Counted from the stretch's first letter, positions 19,184 through 27,884 are shown. The stretch is DNA of 64,000 nucleotides from Echinicola vietnamensis DSM 17526 (GCF_000325705.1 NC_019904.1:2482001-2546000); one strand, 5' to 3'. Numbers and translations are program-made. Notes: generated from the sequence alone by a model not told the origin.

Positions 19184-19330
19184 TATGCCGGGTTTCCGCC
19201 CCGGAATTTGGTAGCTTTGAGTCTCTGGCTCAAGTAAGTCAATGGCGGTGCGACTCCACTTCTGTGATCCCACGACAATGTCGGAAGGAGAGCGGGATGG
19301 TCAGCCAAATTGTTGTTCAAATGGGTTGGA
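19184..19330. repeat. 147-bp intergenic repeat, copy 1
   Basis: Begins TATGCCGGGTTTCCGCCCCGG and runs to the next TATGCCGGG. Directly followed by copy 2. Shared blocks include TAGCTTTGAGTCTCTG, CTCAAGTAAGTCAAT, CTCCACTTCTGTGAT and AGCGGGATGGTCAGC. No credible coding content: short frames across it come from the repeat itself. Confidence 0.85.
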
Positions 19331-19472
19331 TATGCCGGGTCTCCGCCCCGGCCTTTGTTAGCTTTGAGTCTCTGACTCAAGTAAGTCAATAGCAGTGTCG
19401 GGCTCCACTTCTGTGATTTTACGAGAACATCGGCCGGACAGCGGGATGGTCAGCTAAGTTGTAATTCAAAAA
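19331..19472. repeat. 147-bp intergenic repeat, copy 2 (tandem, imperfect)
   Basis: Same unit as 19184-19330, in direct tandem. Differences are scattered substitutions and small indels, so the duplication is not recent or has drifted. It ends at the 3' end of the small lipoprotein gene, which lies on the opposite strand. Confidence 0.85.
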
Positions 19473-19485
19473 GGAAGTGGGTCTG

Positions 19486-19866
19486 CTAAAATTTTTCAAA
19501 ATTCAAGCTGTCAGCGGTGACTGTGATCCAGTATTCGGGGTCTATCAGTACACCACTTGGATAGGAGATATAATAATGGTTTATGGTGTCGGTCAAATTC
19601 TCTTTGCCTACTACCCCTGCCACGAGAAATCCTTCTCCATTACTCCCCTTGAAGCTTGGTTTCCACTTGAAGCTGCCGGCAGAACCGTCTTCCGATAAGT
19701 AGAAAGTTGTCGAATCAGTCGTGGAAGCATAACTCGTGGTGATGACCCAGAGCTGTGCTTCACCAATGTCACTTTTCGAATGGAATCCTAATGTAGGCTT
19801 CCTGTCTTCAATGCTTGTATGACAAGAAAAGCAAATAATTATTAATAGAATAACGATCAGTCTCAT
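19486..19866 (-). CDS. Small lipoprotein or secreted protein, unknown function
   Basis: 126 residues. Hydrophobic N-terminus with cysteine (LIIICFSC) suggests lipoprotein export, although the lipobox is not classical. The rest is beta-rich and hydrophilic; no family recognised. Before the IS982 insertion it would have started 9 bp after the stop of the TPR-like gene, so it was probably the second gene of that operon. Its ATG now lies 16 bp beyond the IS left end, so its expression may depend on readthrough or a promoter carried by the element. Confidence 0.65.
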   Translation of the reverse strand: MRLIVILLIIICFSCHTSIEDRKPTLGFHSKSDIGEAQLWVITTSYASTTDSTTFYLSEDGSAGSFKWKPSFKGSNGEGFLVAGVVGKENLTDTINHYYISYPSGVLIDPEYWITVTADSLNFEKF

Positions 19867-19884
19867 TTTTCTAATTTATCTATC

Positions 19885-21017
19885 AACCTGAGTTCGATTA
19901 ATAATTCCCCATAAATTGTCCGCCAAGAAACGTTCAAGCAAGAATAACACAAAAATTAATGTTAAAATTTATTTTATAAAAAAATTCACATATATAGATA
20001 ATATTTTCTATGTATTTAATTAAAAACTATAATTAGAAACATAGAAAAAGCCATGTTTTTTCGTTATATTAAAGTGTTGAAGTTCAATACATTAACTACT
20101 AAAACATGACCTTAACTGACTCCAAAATTACCGAAATTTTCTATCTTATCGATGAATTCTGCATCCAATTTGAAAAATCCACTGAAAAACATATTCTTGG
20201 AAACAGGCCCAAGAGAAGGCCCAGAATGAGCCTGAGCGAAGTCATTACCATTATGGTGATGTTCCATACCGGGGGATTCCGAAACATGAAACACTTTTAT
20301 CTCTATTTTATCAAAGTCCATAAAAAACACCTTTTCCCCCAGACCGTTTCCTACAACAGGTTTGTTGAACTGATGCAATCCGCCACCCTTCCGATGACTA
20401 TATTCCTGAAAACCTGTTGTTTAGGAGAGGGGACAGGTATTGCGTTTATCGACTCAACTCCGATCAGGGTATGCAAAAACAAAAGGATAAAAAGGAACAA
20501 GGTTTTCAAAGATATTGCCCAGGTGGGCAAATCCACCATGGGATATTTCTTCGGCTTCAAGCTCCACCTGGTCATCAATGACAAAGGGGAGCTGTTAAAC
20601 TTTGTGGTCACCCAGGCCAATGTTGATGACAGGGAGCCGCTTAGGAACAAAAGTTTCGTAAATAACCTAAAGGGGAAATTATATGCGGACAAAGGCTATG
20701 TTTCAAAGGATTTGACCGAATTGTTGTTTTCAGACGGGCTTCACCTAATTGCCAATATTAGGAATAATATGAAGAATGTCCTTATGGAAATGAAGGACAA
20801 AATCATGCTCAGAAAACGATCTGTTATTGAAACGGTAAATGATGAATTGAAAAACATGTGTCAGATCGAACATTCCAGGCACCGCTCTTTTGGAAATTTC
20901 ATCACCAACATGATTTCAGGACTCATTGCCTACTCATTTTTCCCTAAAAAGCCCGCAATCAAATACCAAACAGTCCAAACTAACCAAATAGCCCTGTTTT
21001 AAAATCGAACTCAGGTT
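19885..21017 (+). mobile_element. IS982-family insertion sequence, complete
   Basis: 1133 bp bounded by perfect 15-bp terminal inverted repeats (19885-19899 AACCTGAGTTCGATT; 21003-21017, its complement). The trinucleotide ATC lies on both sides, compatible with a short target duplication. The transposase is intact. The left part (19900-20105) is AT-rich and non-coding. Inserted at the very end of the TPR-like gene. Confidence 0.92.
20106..21002 (+). CDS. IS982-family transposase
   Basis: 298 residues. DDE-type transposase. Catalytic candidates: Asp116 in AFIDSTPIRVC, Asp195 in LYADKGYVSK and Glu242 in KRSVIETVNDELK. The N-terminal helical region (EVITIMVMFHTGGFRNMKHFY) and the RSVIETVNDELKN block are typical of IS982. 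The stop codon lies just before the right inverted repeat. Length is normal and no frameshift is seen, so the element may still be active. Confidence 0.96.
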   Translation: MTLTDSKITEIFYLIDEFCIQFEKSTEKHILGNRPKRRPRMSLSEVITIMVMFHTGGFRNMKHFYLYFIKVHKKHLFPQTVSYNRFVELMQSATLPMTIFLKTCCLGEGTGIAFIDSTPIRVCKNKRIKRNKVFKDIAQVGKSTMGYFFGFKLHLVINDKGELLNFVVTQANVDDREPLRNKSFVNNLKGKLYADKGYVSKDLTELLFSDGLHLIANIRNNMKNVLMEMKDKIMLRKRSVIETVNDELKNMCQIEHSRHRSFGNFITNMISGLIAYSFFPKKPAIKYQTVQTNQIALF

Positions 21018-21917
21018 ATCAATAAAATATATCAAATTTTCGCCTCTTACTGCATCTATGCCAGCTACGGACATGGCTGCTTTTTTTGCTTTATCGGAGG
21101 CGTTTTTAATATAGGTTTTGTACTCTTTATCCATTTTTCCTGATTTTTTTAGCGTGGAAGTGTACAGCGTATATCCCCTATATGAATCTGGATAAAGACG
21201 GATGATGAGGTCGAAGATGGCTAATGCTTCTTGGTTTTTAGAAGCATTTTTTAATTGGATCCCAATATTGATCAGCTTGTTCTCATAGATGTCATCATCA
21301 GCACCTTTGCCTTTCTCAGACTGAGCTCGGGTGAGTACGATGGCCTCCTCGGTGGAGTTGGTTTTGGCATAGTATGCACTGATGGATTTTAGGTTCATGA
21401 GCCGTTCTTTTTCCTGCTGCTGGGCGAGTGTTTCCACGCCATAATGCAGTCGTTCCGCGTCCGACACTTTTGCGGTGTCGATGATATAGCGTTTGAATTT
21501 TCCAGTGCCGGCATCTTGGATAAACTGGGTGCCATAGACTTGCGGTTTGCCCTTTCGCATCAGGTCACGGTCCACAGCAGCTGCAAACCTCCGTTTGTTC
21601 AGTGTGGAGTCCATCAAAATGGCTTTTCCAAAGCATTTGACCGCTAAGTTGGAGGTGATGGAGTCCTCTCCATGTTGAAAAATGATGCCGGCATTGAAGT
21701 GATCTTGGGCGGTTTTGACTTGTCCTTGGTCTAGGAGGGTGCGCACCCGTTCCATGCGGATGCTGTCTTGCTTGTTCAGTTCATTCCAGTCGATGTTTGG
21801 AGAAAATCGTGCCTGCTGATCATCGTTCGCCATTTTTTGGAGTTCAGCATTGTCTTGGGCTAGCCCGGTACCGGTCACCATTACGGCGGCCAAAACCAAG
21901 TGAATAAGGTAGTTCAT
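20934..21917 (-). CDS. Secreted TPR-like protein with an IS982-derived C-terminus
   Basis: The frame gives 327 residues: a signal peptide (to about residue 20, GTGLAQ), a helical body, and TPR-like pairs near residues 60-100 and 205-260 (QEALAIFDLIIRLYPDSY). Native sequence runs to Asp300; the last 27 residues are translated from the right end of the IS982 element. Joining the IS flanks restores FID-Arg-stop, so the ancestral protein had about 301 residues and only its last codon and stop were displaced. The protein is probably still functional. It was likely first of a two-gene operon with the small lipoprotein gene. No specific function recognised. Confidence 0.72.
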   Translation of the reverse strand: MNYLIHLVLAAVMVTGTGLAQDNAELQKMANDDQQARFSPNIDWNELNKQDSIRMERVRTLLDQGQVKTAQDHFNAGIIFQHGEDSITSNLAVKCFGKAILMDSTLNKRRFAAAVDRDLMRKGKPQVYGTQFIQDAGTGKFKRYIIDTAKVSDAERLHYGVETLAQQQEKERLMNLKSISAYYAKTNSTEEAIVLTRAQSEKGKGADDDIYENKLINIGIQLKNASKNQEALAIFDLIIRLYPDSYRGYTLYTSTLKKSGKMDKEYKTYIKNASDKAKKAAMSVAGIDAVRGENLIYFIDNLSSILKQGYLVSLDCLVFDCGLFREK

Positions 21918-22379
21918 AAAATAAAGTTTTTGATAGTTTAAAAAGCATAGGCATCATGAAGTTAGCCTTTTTTCATGGGTAAATGAAAAGTGAGGTGTTT
22001 TTTTTGGCTATATGGAACCCTGGGGGCTCATTCTCCGCACTTGGTAGCGCTACGTCTCTGACGCAAATAAGTTAATAGCAGAATCAGATTCCACTTCTGT
22101 AGTCCTACGATAAAGTCGGCCAAACAACCGTACTTCAAAACAACCAAAAAAGTTGTTTTTATAGTTTACAACCTATTTGGTTGTTTAGTGTAGGAAATGA
22201 TTGGTGTGATCACCTTGGGACAATTTCTAATTCACGCTGAGGTTAATAGCGTTTCCCCTAAAAAATGATAACTTTGTGGATGAGAAATTAGTTGTTGTAC
22301 TAATTAATTAACACGGAGTAATTGCTTGTTAATTAGCCCTGTAAGCCGCCAAGGTGCGGTGGTGGGGATATGACAATTC
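21918..22379. other. Intergenic region with repeat copy 3 and inverted repeats (462 bp)
   Basis: Spacer between divergent TPR-like and SDR genes. Holds the diverged repeat copy at 22027-22140, an 11-bp perfect inverted repeat (22138-22148 with 22176-22186, AAACAACCAAA) and a 9-bp inverted repeat (22305-22313 with 22327-22335, TAATTAACA) about 65 bp upstream of the SDR start that could be an operator. No coding sequence. Confidence 0.6.
22027..22140. repeat. Intergenic repeat, diverged copy 3
   Basis: Aligns in the same orientation with the 147-bp units at 19184-19472: shared blocks include CTTGGTAGC, GTCTCTGACGCAAATAAGTT, TTCCACTTCTGTAGTCCTAC and AAAGTCGGCC. More diverged than the tandem pair and missing its end. 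Confidence 0.7.
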
Positions 22380-23111
22380 ATGGATGGAGAACCTAAAACT
22401 ACCCATATGCCAAAAAGTATATTAGTGACAGGAGGAACGAAAGGAATCGGCAAGGCCATCGTCCGGCGTTTTGCATCAGAAGGTTTTGCGGTGTTTACCT
22501 GTGCAAGGAGCCAGGCTGACCTTGAGCAATTGAAACAGGAGATGACACAGGATTTCCCTATGGTGTCATTCGGCTACAAAGTGGCGGATTTGTCCCTGAA
22601 GGAGGAAGTCAAGGCATTGGCCGAAGCGGTGAAAGAGGAGTTTGTCCCTGATGTCTTGGTCAATAATACCGGGGTGTTTTTGCCAGGAGCCATCCATGAT
22701 GAGCCAGAGGGGAACTTTGAGCAGATGATGCAGACCAATCTTTACAGTGCCTATTACCTGGTACGGGAGTTTGTGCAGGAGATGATCGCCCGCAAGTCGG
22801 GACACATCTTTTCGATGGGATCCATCGCCGGTTTGACGGCTTATGCGAATGGCGGCAGTTATGCCATTTCCAAGTGGGCCATGCGGGGAATGACCCAATG
22901 CCTGCGCCAAGAGCTTTTGCCCCATCAGATCAAGGTGACCTCTGTGATGCCAGGAGCCACCTTCACGGCCAGTTGGGAAGGAGTGGACATTCCAGAGGAG
23001 CGCTTTATGAAGGCCGTGGATGTAGCAGAGTCGGTGTGGTCTGCATATAACCTTTCACCCCAATCCGTAGTTGAAGAGATAGTCATCAGGCCCCAGCTGG
23101 GAGACTTGTAA
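22380..23111 (+). CDS. SDR family NAD(P)-dependent oxidoreductase
   Basis: 243 residues from the first ATG; the second ATG at 22407 gives MPKSILVTGG, the usual SDR beginning, and may be the true start. Rossmann motif TGGTKGIG, NNTG structural motif, catalytic Ser148 and Tyr161-x3-Lys165 (SYAISKWAMRG; numbered from the first ATG). Classical short-chain dehydrogenase; its substrate is unknown. It ends 13 bp before ispG, so it is probably cotranscribed. Confidence 0.92.
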   Translation: MDGEPKTTHMPKSILVTGGTKGIGKAIVRRFASEGFAVFTCARSQADLEQLKQEMTQDFPMVSFGYKVADLSLKEEVKALAEAVKEEFVPDVLVNNTGVFLPGAIHDEPEGNFEQMMQTNLYSAYYLVREFVQEMIARKSGHIFSMGSIAGLTAYANGGSYAISKWAMRGMTQCLRQELLPHQIKVTSVMPGATFTASWEGVDIPEERFMKAVDVAESVWSAYNLSPQSVVEEIVIRPQLGDL

Positions 23112-23124
23112 AAAATAAGTAAAA

Positions 23125-25110
23125 ATGGATATCAAGGAAACCATTGCCAAGACCAAATATTGCGATAGCTTGACCCGCTATTCCCGACGGAAGACCATCC
23201 CCGTACAGATCGGTGATGTGGTCATCGGCGGGGACAATCCCATCGTCGTGCAGTCCATGACCACCAAGGATACCATGGACACGGAAGGTTCCATCGAAGA
23301 ATGCATCCGGATGATCAAGAGTGGCTGTGAGCTTATCCGCATCACCGCGCCAAGCATCAAGGAGGCCGAAAACCTCCGCCATATCAAAGCGGGACTGGCC
23401 GAGAGAGGATATCATGTGCCGTTGGTGGCAGACATCCACTTCACACCAAATGCAGCAGAGATCGCGGCGAGGATCGTGGAGAAAGTCCGGATCAACCCGG
23501 GAAATTATGCGGACAAAAAGAAATTTGAGGAAATCGAATATACCGATGAGAGCTATCAGGCAGAATTGGAGCGGATTCGTGAGCGGTTTTTGCCACTGGT
23601 GAAAATCTGTAAAGAACATGGCACAGCCATGCGGATCGGTACCAACCACGGTTCGCTGTCCGACCGGATCATGAGCCGCTACGGGGATACCCCCTTGGGC
23701 ATGGTTGAATCTGCCTTGGAGTTTTTGAGGATTTGTGAGGAAGAGCATTACCATGATATTGTCATATCCATGAAATCCTCCAATACGCAGGTAATGGTGC
23801 AAGCTTACCGTTTGCTGGTGCAGAAACTGGATGAAGGTGGTTTTCAGCCATACCCGCTGCACCTTGGCGTGACCGAGGCCGGTGATGGTGAAGATGGCCG
23901 GGTGAAATCTGCGGTAGGTATCGGGACCTTGCTGGAAGATGGCTTGGGAGATACCGTGAGGGTGTCTTTGACGGAAGATCCGGAGTTTGAAGCACCGGTT
24001 GCCAAAGCGTTGATCGATCGGTATGCATTGCGTCCGGGTCATGAGGCCATTTCTCCGATTTCCGATTATCCGCTAAATCCCTACGAATACGAAAAACGGG
24101 AGAGCATGGAGGTGTATAACGTCGGTGGGACCAATGTTCCGCGGGTGATTACCGATATCTCACGTGTGGAAAATATTACCGAAAAAGAACTGAAAAATGT
24201 TGGCCATTTCTATTTGCCCGAACTGGACAAGTGGAAAATGAATGATGTGGGTTGTGATTTTGTGTATTCGGGGAAACATCCCATTTCCTTTATGTTGCCG
24301 AACGGCCTGAAAGAAATCATTGATGTCGCCCAATGGACTGCCCTGGAAGACCATCATCATAAATTCCCCGCCTTTACGTTGGCCGAATTGGAAGCGGCCG
24401 AGGATCTGCACCAAGCCTTGAATTTCCTGAAATTGAAGGATACGGAGGTAGAAAAGGCCATTCCGGTATTAAAAGGGCGTAATGATGTGGTCATCATCCT
24501 GCATAGTGACAATAAGCACAATATGCCGGCCTTGAGGAGGGCTTATATCGCCCTGATCAATGCGGAAATTCGGCTTCCCGTCGTGACTGAGGCAGGCTAT
24601 AAGGAGCAAGATGCGGACCAGACCATGCTATATGCGGCCACTGATCTAGGAGGTTTGTTAATTGATGGCCTTGGTGATGGGGTGATGCTTGGCCTGGAAG
24701 AAAAAGCAGCCCCTGACCGTGATGCCCTTATGGAAACCATTAAACTGCACAATTCTGTGAGCTTTGGGGTTTTGCAAGCGGCCAGGACGCGGATGTCCAA
24801 GACGGAGTATATTTCTTGCCCTTCATGTGGACGAACCCTTTTTGATTTACAGGAAACCACAGCTATGATCCGTAAAAGAACCGATCACCTGAAAGGGGTG
24901 AAGATCGGGATCATGGGCTGCATTGTGAATGGCCCCGGTGAAATGGCGGATGCCGATTATGGTTATGTGGGCTCAGGAAAGGGAAAAATCACCCTGTACA
25001 AAGGGAAAGAAGTGGTTAAAAGGGCCGTTCCATCAGAACAGGCCGTCGATGAGCTGATCAATATTATCCGTGAGGATGGCCAGTGGATTGAACCGGAAGC
25101 GGTGGAGTAG
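23125..25110 (+). CDS. ispG: (E)-4-hydroxy-3-methylbut-2-enyl-diphosphate synthase, long form
   Basis: 661 residues. Converts MEcPP to HMBPP, the penultimate step of the MEP isoprenoid pathway, with a 4Fe-4S cluster. An N-terminal TIM barrel (about 15-270) is separated from the C-terminal cluster domain (about 540-650) by a 250-residue middle domain, as in plants and Bacteroidota; E. coli-type enzymes lack it. Cluster ligands Cys565 and Cys568 (SCPSCGRTLFD) and Cys599 (GCIVNGPGE). The SDR gene precedes it by 13 bp; menaquinone and other isoprenoids depend on this enzyme. Confidence 0.96.
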   Translation: MDIKETIAKTKYCDSLTRYSRRKTIPVQIGDVVIGGDNPIVVQSMTTKDTMDTEGSIEECIRMIKSGCELIRITAPSIKEAENLRHIKAGLAERGYHVPLVADIHFTPNAAEIAARIVEKVRINPGNYADKKKFEEIEYTDESYQAELERIRERFLPLVKICKEHGTAMRIGTNHGSLSDRIMSRYGDTPLGMVESALEFLRICEEEHYHDIVISMKSSNTQVMVQAYRLLVQKLDEGGFQPYPLHLGVTEAGDGEDGRVKSAVGIGTLLEDGLGDTVRVSLTEDPEFEAPVAKALIDRYALRPGHEAISPISDYPLNPYEYEKRESMEVYNVGGTNVPRVITDISRVENITEKELKNVGHFYLPELDKWKMNDVGCDFVYSGKHPISFMLPNGLKEIIDVAQWTALEDHHHKFPAFTLAELEAAEDLHQALNFLKLKDTEVEKAIPVLKGRNDVVIILHSDNKHNMPALRRAYIALINAEIRLPVVTEAGYKEQDADQTMLYAATDLGGLLIDGLGDGVMLGLEEKAAPDRDALMETIKLHNSVSFGVLQAARTRMSKTEYISCPSCGRTLFDLQETTAMIRKRTDHLKGVKIGIMGCIVNGPGEMADADYGYVGSGKGKITLYKGKEVVKRAVPSEQAVDELINIIREDGQWIEPEAVE

Positions 25111-25202
25111 TTGTTGGTAGCAAGAAGCAAGTATGTAGTATCAAGTAGCAGGGATCAAGCACTTGGATATGGGAGCGGAAACGCCAAGATTCCTTGCCCA
25201 TA

Positions 25203-25220
25203 ACTCAGTACTCACGACTC
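25203..25220. repeat. CTCAATACTCA-type short repeat
   Basis: ACTCAGTACTCACGACTC. Related copies lie at 25512-25527, 25541-25557 and 30957-30980. All four are in intergenic DNA, here 20 bp upstream of the DUF6728-like start. Confidence 0.5.
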
Positions 25221-25240
25221 ATTACGATAAACAAAAAAAC

Positions 25241-25432
25241 ATGGCGGATAATAAATTCAAAGAGTTCTTTCAGTTGGGTGAAGTAGGCAACTATTTCATT
25301 AGGGTTTTCAAAAAACCTGATCCAAACCAAAAGTCCAATTTCAACCTTCGCATGATGCACGGGATCAACAAGATATCGATCCTGGTGTTTCTGGCTGCCC
25401 TGATCATCTGGATCGTGCGCAGGTTGATGTAG
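25241..25432 (+). CDS. Small single-helix membrane protein (DUF6728-like)
   Basis: 63 residues from the ATG at 25241; the frame is open farther upstream to 25163 but that part is repetitive intergenic DNA. Amphipathic N-terminus (FFQLGEVGNYFIRVFKKPDP), then the segment NLRMMHGINKISI and one C-terminal membrane helix ending in basic residues. The layout fits the small DUF6728 family known from Bacteroidota (recalled, not searched). Function unknown. Confidence 0.75.
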   Translation: MADNKFKEFFQLGEVGNYFIRVFKKPDPNQKSNFNLRMMHGINKISILVFLAALIIWIVRRLM

Positions 25433-25511
25433 GATGTGTGTTTCCGATTCCTCATCCCGAAGCCTGCGACTCTAGCGGATATGATCCATTAGCCTGATTC
25501 CAAGGAAGCTG

Positions 25512-25557
25512 ACTCAATACTCACTACACAAGACTAATATCTCAATACTCATATCTC
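25512..25557. repeat. Two CTCAATACTCA-type short repeats
   Basis: Copies at 25512-25527 and 25541-25557, just upstream of the MmcQ/YjbR gene start (25570). They share the core CTCAATACTCA. Confidence 0.5.
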
Positions 25558-25569
25558 AAAACGTCAACC

Positions 25570-25920
25570 ATGGATATCGTATTTTTCCGAGATTATTGCC
25601 TCCAAAAGCCCGGAGTGGCTGAGGATACGCCCTTTGGTCCGGACACCCTTGTTTTTAAGGTGGGCGGAAAATTGTTTGCCTTGATCGATATTGAGAAATT
25701 TGAAAGTGTCAATTTAAAGTGTGATCCAGAGCGAGCGGTGGAGCTGCGGGAACAGTATGAAGGCATTGTCCCCGGTTATCATATGAACAAGAAGCACTGG
25801 AATACCGTTTCCTTTGGCGGAGCTGTCCAGGATCCATTGATCTTGGAGCTGGTAGACCATTCCTATGAACTGGTGTTCAACAGTTTGCCCAAGAAGCAGC
25901 AAAACGACATAATAGGATGA
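25570..25920 (+). CDS. MmcQ/YjbR family protein
   Basis: 116 residues. Small CyaY-like fold family often annotated as DNA-binding. Motifs: RDYCLQKPGVAEDTPFG near the N-terminus, FALIDIE in the middle, and the NKKHWNTVSF segment. The biochemical role of the family is not settled. It overlaps the ABC ATPase gene by 4 bp (ATGA), so the two are translationally coupled. Confidence 0.9.
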   Translation: MDIVFFRDYCLQKPGVAEDTPFGPDTLVFKVGGKLFALIDIEKFESVNLKCDPERAVELREQYEGIVPGYHMNKKHWNTVSFGGAVQDPLILELVDHSYELVFNSLPKKQQNDIIG

Positions 25921-26873
25921 GTTATCTAAAAGTGAGTGAGGTAAGCAAGCGCTACGATGCTGGTAGCTTGGCATTGGAGGACTTTAGCCTTCAGGTAAAG
26001 CGTGGAGGGGTGGTGTCCATGGTAGGGGAAAGTGGTTCTGGAAAAAGCTCGCTGTTACGCATCATTGCGGGCTTGGAAGTGCAGAGTGCAGGGGTAGTTC
26101 ACTTGGGAGACCAAAAGATCCTCAATCCCGCCCAAAAGCTGGTGCCAGGGTATGATGAAATCCAACTCATCCATCAGGAATACAAGTTATACCCCAATTC
26201 TACCGTGGAGGAAAACATTGCCCGGCCGTTACTGCTGTATGATAAGGCCTATCAAAAGGAGCGCACAGCTGAAATTTTGGAGTTGCTTTCACTGCGAGCC
26301 TTTAAGGATAAAAAGCCGCGACAACTTTCCGGTGGGCAGCAGCAGAAGGTGGCTATAGGAAGGGCGTTGAGTATCGAGCCCGAGGTGCTGTTATTGGATG
26401 AGCCATTCAGTAGCCTTGATGCCATCCAAAAGCGGGACCTGATCGAGGAGTTAAAGGAAATTTTTGATGCGTTGGAAGTGACTGTGATTTTTGTGACCCA
26501 TGATGTCGACGATGCATTGTTGATGAGCGAGGAGCTCTTGATCATCCAAAAAGGGAAATTGCTGCAGCAGGGAAATGTGCGGGAAGTGTTTAGAAAGCCG
26601 GCGAGTGCGTATGTGGCACGGTTGTTTGGCTATTTGAACTTGATCCCGGGAGCAGAAGAGGCTTATGTGCGTCCATCAGAGGTGAAAATAACCTCCAAAA
26701 CCAGCATTAAAGCGGAGGTGGTCAAACAGCAATTTCTGATTCATTATAATCTCCTTACCGTTAAGTTGGAGGACTCTGAACTTTTCTGGAAGGTCGACGA
26801 TCCCAGTAGATCCGTAAACGTTGGAGACGAAGTTTTTTTGGACTATCAAAAAGAACAGCTTATCCAATTTTAA
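25917..26873 (+). CDS. ABC transporter ATP-binding protein (lone ATPase)
   Basis: 318 residues. Walker A GESGSGKSS at 37-45, signature LSGGQQQ at 137-143, Walker B LLLDEP ending at 163 with Glu162, and the switch His in VTHDVDD. A C-terminal segment of about 90 residues after AYVRPSEVKI resembles the TOBE-type regulatory domain of the PotA/FbpC importer ATPases (recognised by pattern only). No permease or binding protein gene is adjacent, so its partner is unknown. Confidence 0.9.
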   Translation: MSYLKVSEVSKRYDAGSLALEDFSLQVKRGGVVSMVGESGSGKSSLLRIIAGLEVQSAGVVHLGDQKILNPAQKLVPGYDEIQLIHQEYKLYPNSTVEENIARPLLLYDKAYQKERTAEILELLSLRAFKDKKPRQLSGGQQQKVAIGRALSIEPEVLLLDEPFSSLDAIQKRDLIEELKEIFDALEVTVIFVTHDVDDALLMSEELLIIQKGKLLQQGNVREVFRKPASAYVARLFGYLNLIPGAEEAYVRPSEVKITSKTSIKAEVVKQQFLIHYNLLTVKLEDSELFWKVDDPSRSVNVGDEVFLDYQKEQLIQF

Positions 26874-27291
26874 GGATGTATTGGCTCAGATGGGGAATGA
26901 GAACTAGGTTTTAAAAAGGCCCCAAATAGGTGTACAGGTATTTGGGAGAGGATTGTTCCTACAGGGCAAATATTCTTGGGGCAAGCCATCTTTCTGTGGA
27001 CGCTAAAATCCTCTCAGCACATGTCATAGCATGCTATAGAGGTCCATTCAGCAAGCCCTCGTTTGCAACAAGTGGCTTACCGAGCAAAGCAATTTTAAAT
27101 GCATCCCCCTTTTTCCATAATGGAATCTCTAACGTCATTGCGAGGAGGAACGGCGAAGCAATCTCATTTTTACTACATAAGATTGCCTGCTTGCTGTAGA
27201 CAGGCTCATTCCCGCCGACCATCACAATGGCGGTAAACATTTCTTACACCTTTGTTCTATCGTGCCTCATCCCTTAACGGGCAATGTTTTC
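26874..27291. other. Non-coding spacer with a dispersed repeat (418 bp)
   Basis: Lies between the ABC ATPase gene and the 3' end of the FKBP gene (convergent). Open frames in it have no protein character. Contains the GTCATTGCGAGG-type repeat. Confidence 0.55.
27133..27233. repeat. GTCATTGCGAGG...GAAGCAATCT-type dispersed repeat
   Basis: The left part (27133-27165) has the well-known CGTCATTGCGAGGAGGAACG and GAAGCAATCTC elements, found as palindromic repeats in many bacterial genomes. The right part (AGATTGCCTGC... AATGGCGG) is a degenerate partner, partly complementary. Confidence 0.65.
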
Positions 27292-27810
27292 TCAATGCTG
27301 GTGGCCGTTTAGGCCATGTACATGACCATGGCTAAGCTCTTCCGCTGTGGCTTCACGAACTTCCTTTACTTCTCCATCAAAATGAAGCCTGAAGTTCACC
27401 AAGGGATGGTTGAAGTCCAAAAGTAGCTGGTCGCCAAGGTCTTTTAAGACTTTTGCTTGCATGGGGTAGCCTTCTTCGTCCACAAGAGGAAGGAAATTGC
27501 CTTCCTGGAGCATTTCAGGCCTAAATCCCCTCTCTTCGGTGAGTTGATCCTTTGGAATATCCACAATCAGTTCGTCATCTGCCTGTCCGTAAGCTTCGTC
27601 CACTTCCAGCGTGAAGTTAAAGCTGTCGCCTTGCTTTTTGTTGGCCAGGTAGGATTCGAATTTCTCGGGCAAATCACTGCCGCCAAAAATAAAATAAAAA
27701 GGATCTTCATTATCCCTTACCTCTACACTGAAAGGAGCGGATTCTTCGTCCACGCTGCTCACTTTTAATTCATAGGTAAGGCCTACTACGGTATTGTTGG
27801 ATATTTCCAT
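27292..27810 (-). CDS. FKBP-type peptidyl-prolyl isomerase, SlyD-like
   Basis: 172 residues. FKBP fold with the SlyD-type inserted chaperone flap (residues about 70-125). FKBP segments: FIFGGSDLPEKFESYL, FTLEVDEAYGQADDELI and DFNHPLVNFRLHFDGEV. A His-rich tail (HGHVHGLNGHQH) could bind nickel or zinc, as in SlyD. Folding helper in the cytoplasm. Downstream of leuS on the same strand but separated from it by a terminator. Confidence 0.93.
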   Translation of the reverse strand: MEISNNTVVGLTYELKVSSVDEESAPFSVEVRDNEDPFYFIFGGSDLPEKFESYLANKKQGDSFNFTLEVDEAYGQADDELIVDIPKDQLTEERGFRPEMLQEGNFLPLVDEEGYPMQAKVLKDLGDQLLLDFNHPLVNFRLHFDGEVKEVREATAEELSHGHVHGLNGHQH

Positions 27811-27884
27811 ACGTGTGTGTTAACTTTTTTTACAAAGATAGTCGCTTAATATTGGCCTCCAAAAGGACGGAGGCATATCAACTA

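Noticed and set aside
19183..19389. 68-residue frames in the 147-bp repeat
   Set aside because: The frame follows the tandem repeat (the same peptide motif appears twice), so it is repeat DNA rather than a gene.
19184..19472. CRISPR array
   Set aside because: Only two long (147 bp) tandem units without spacer structure, and no cas genes.
23086..24042. 318-residue open frame antisense to ispG
   Set aside because: Overlaps a clear ispG; no family features or leader; composition reflects the opposite-strand codons.
26930..27199. 89-residue open frame after the ABC ATPase
   Set aside because: Low-complexity run through the GTCATTGCGAGG-type repeat; no signal, no family.
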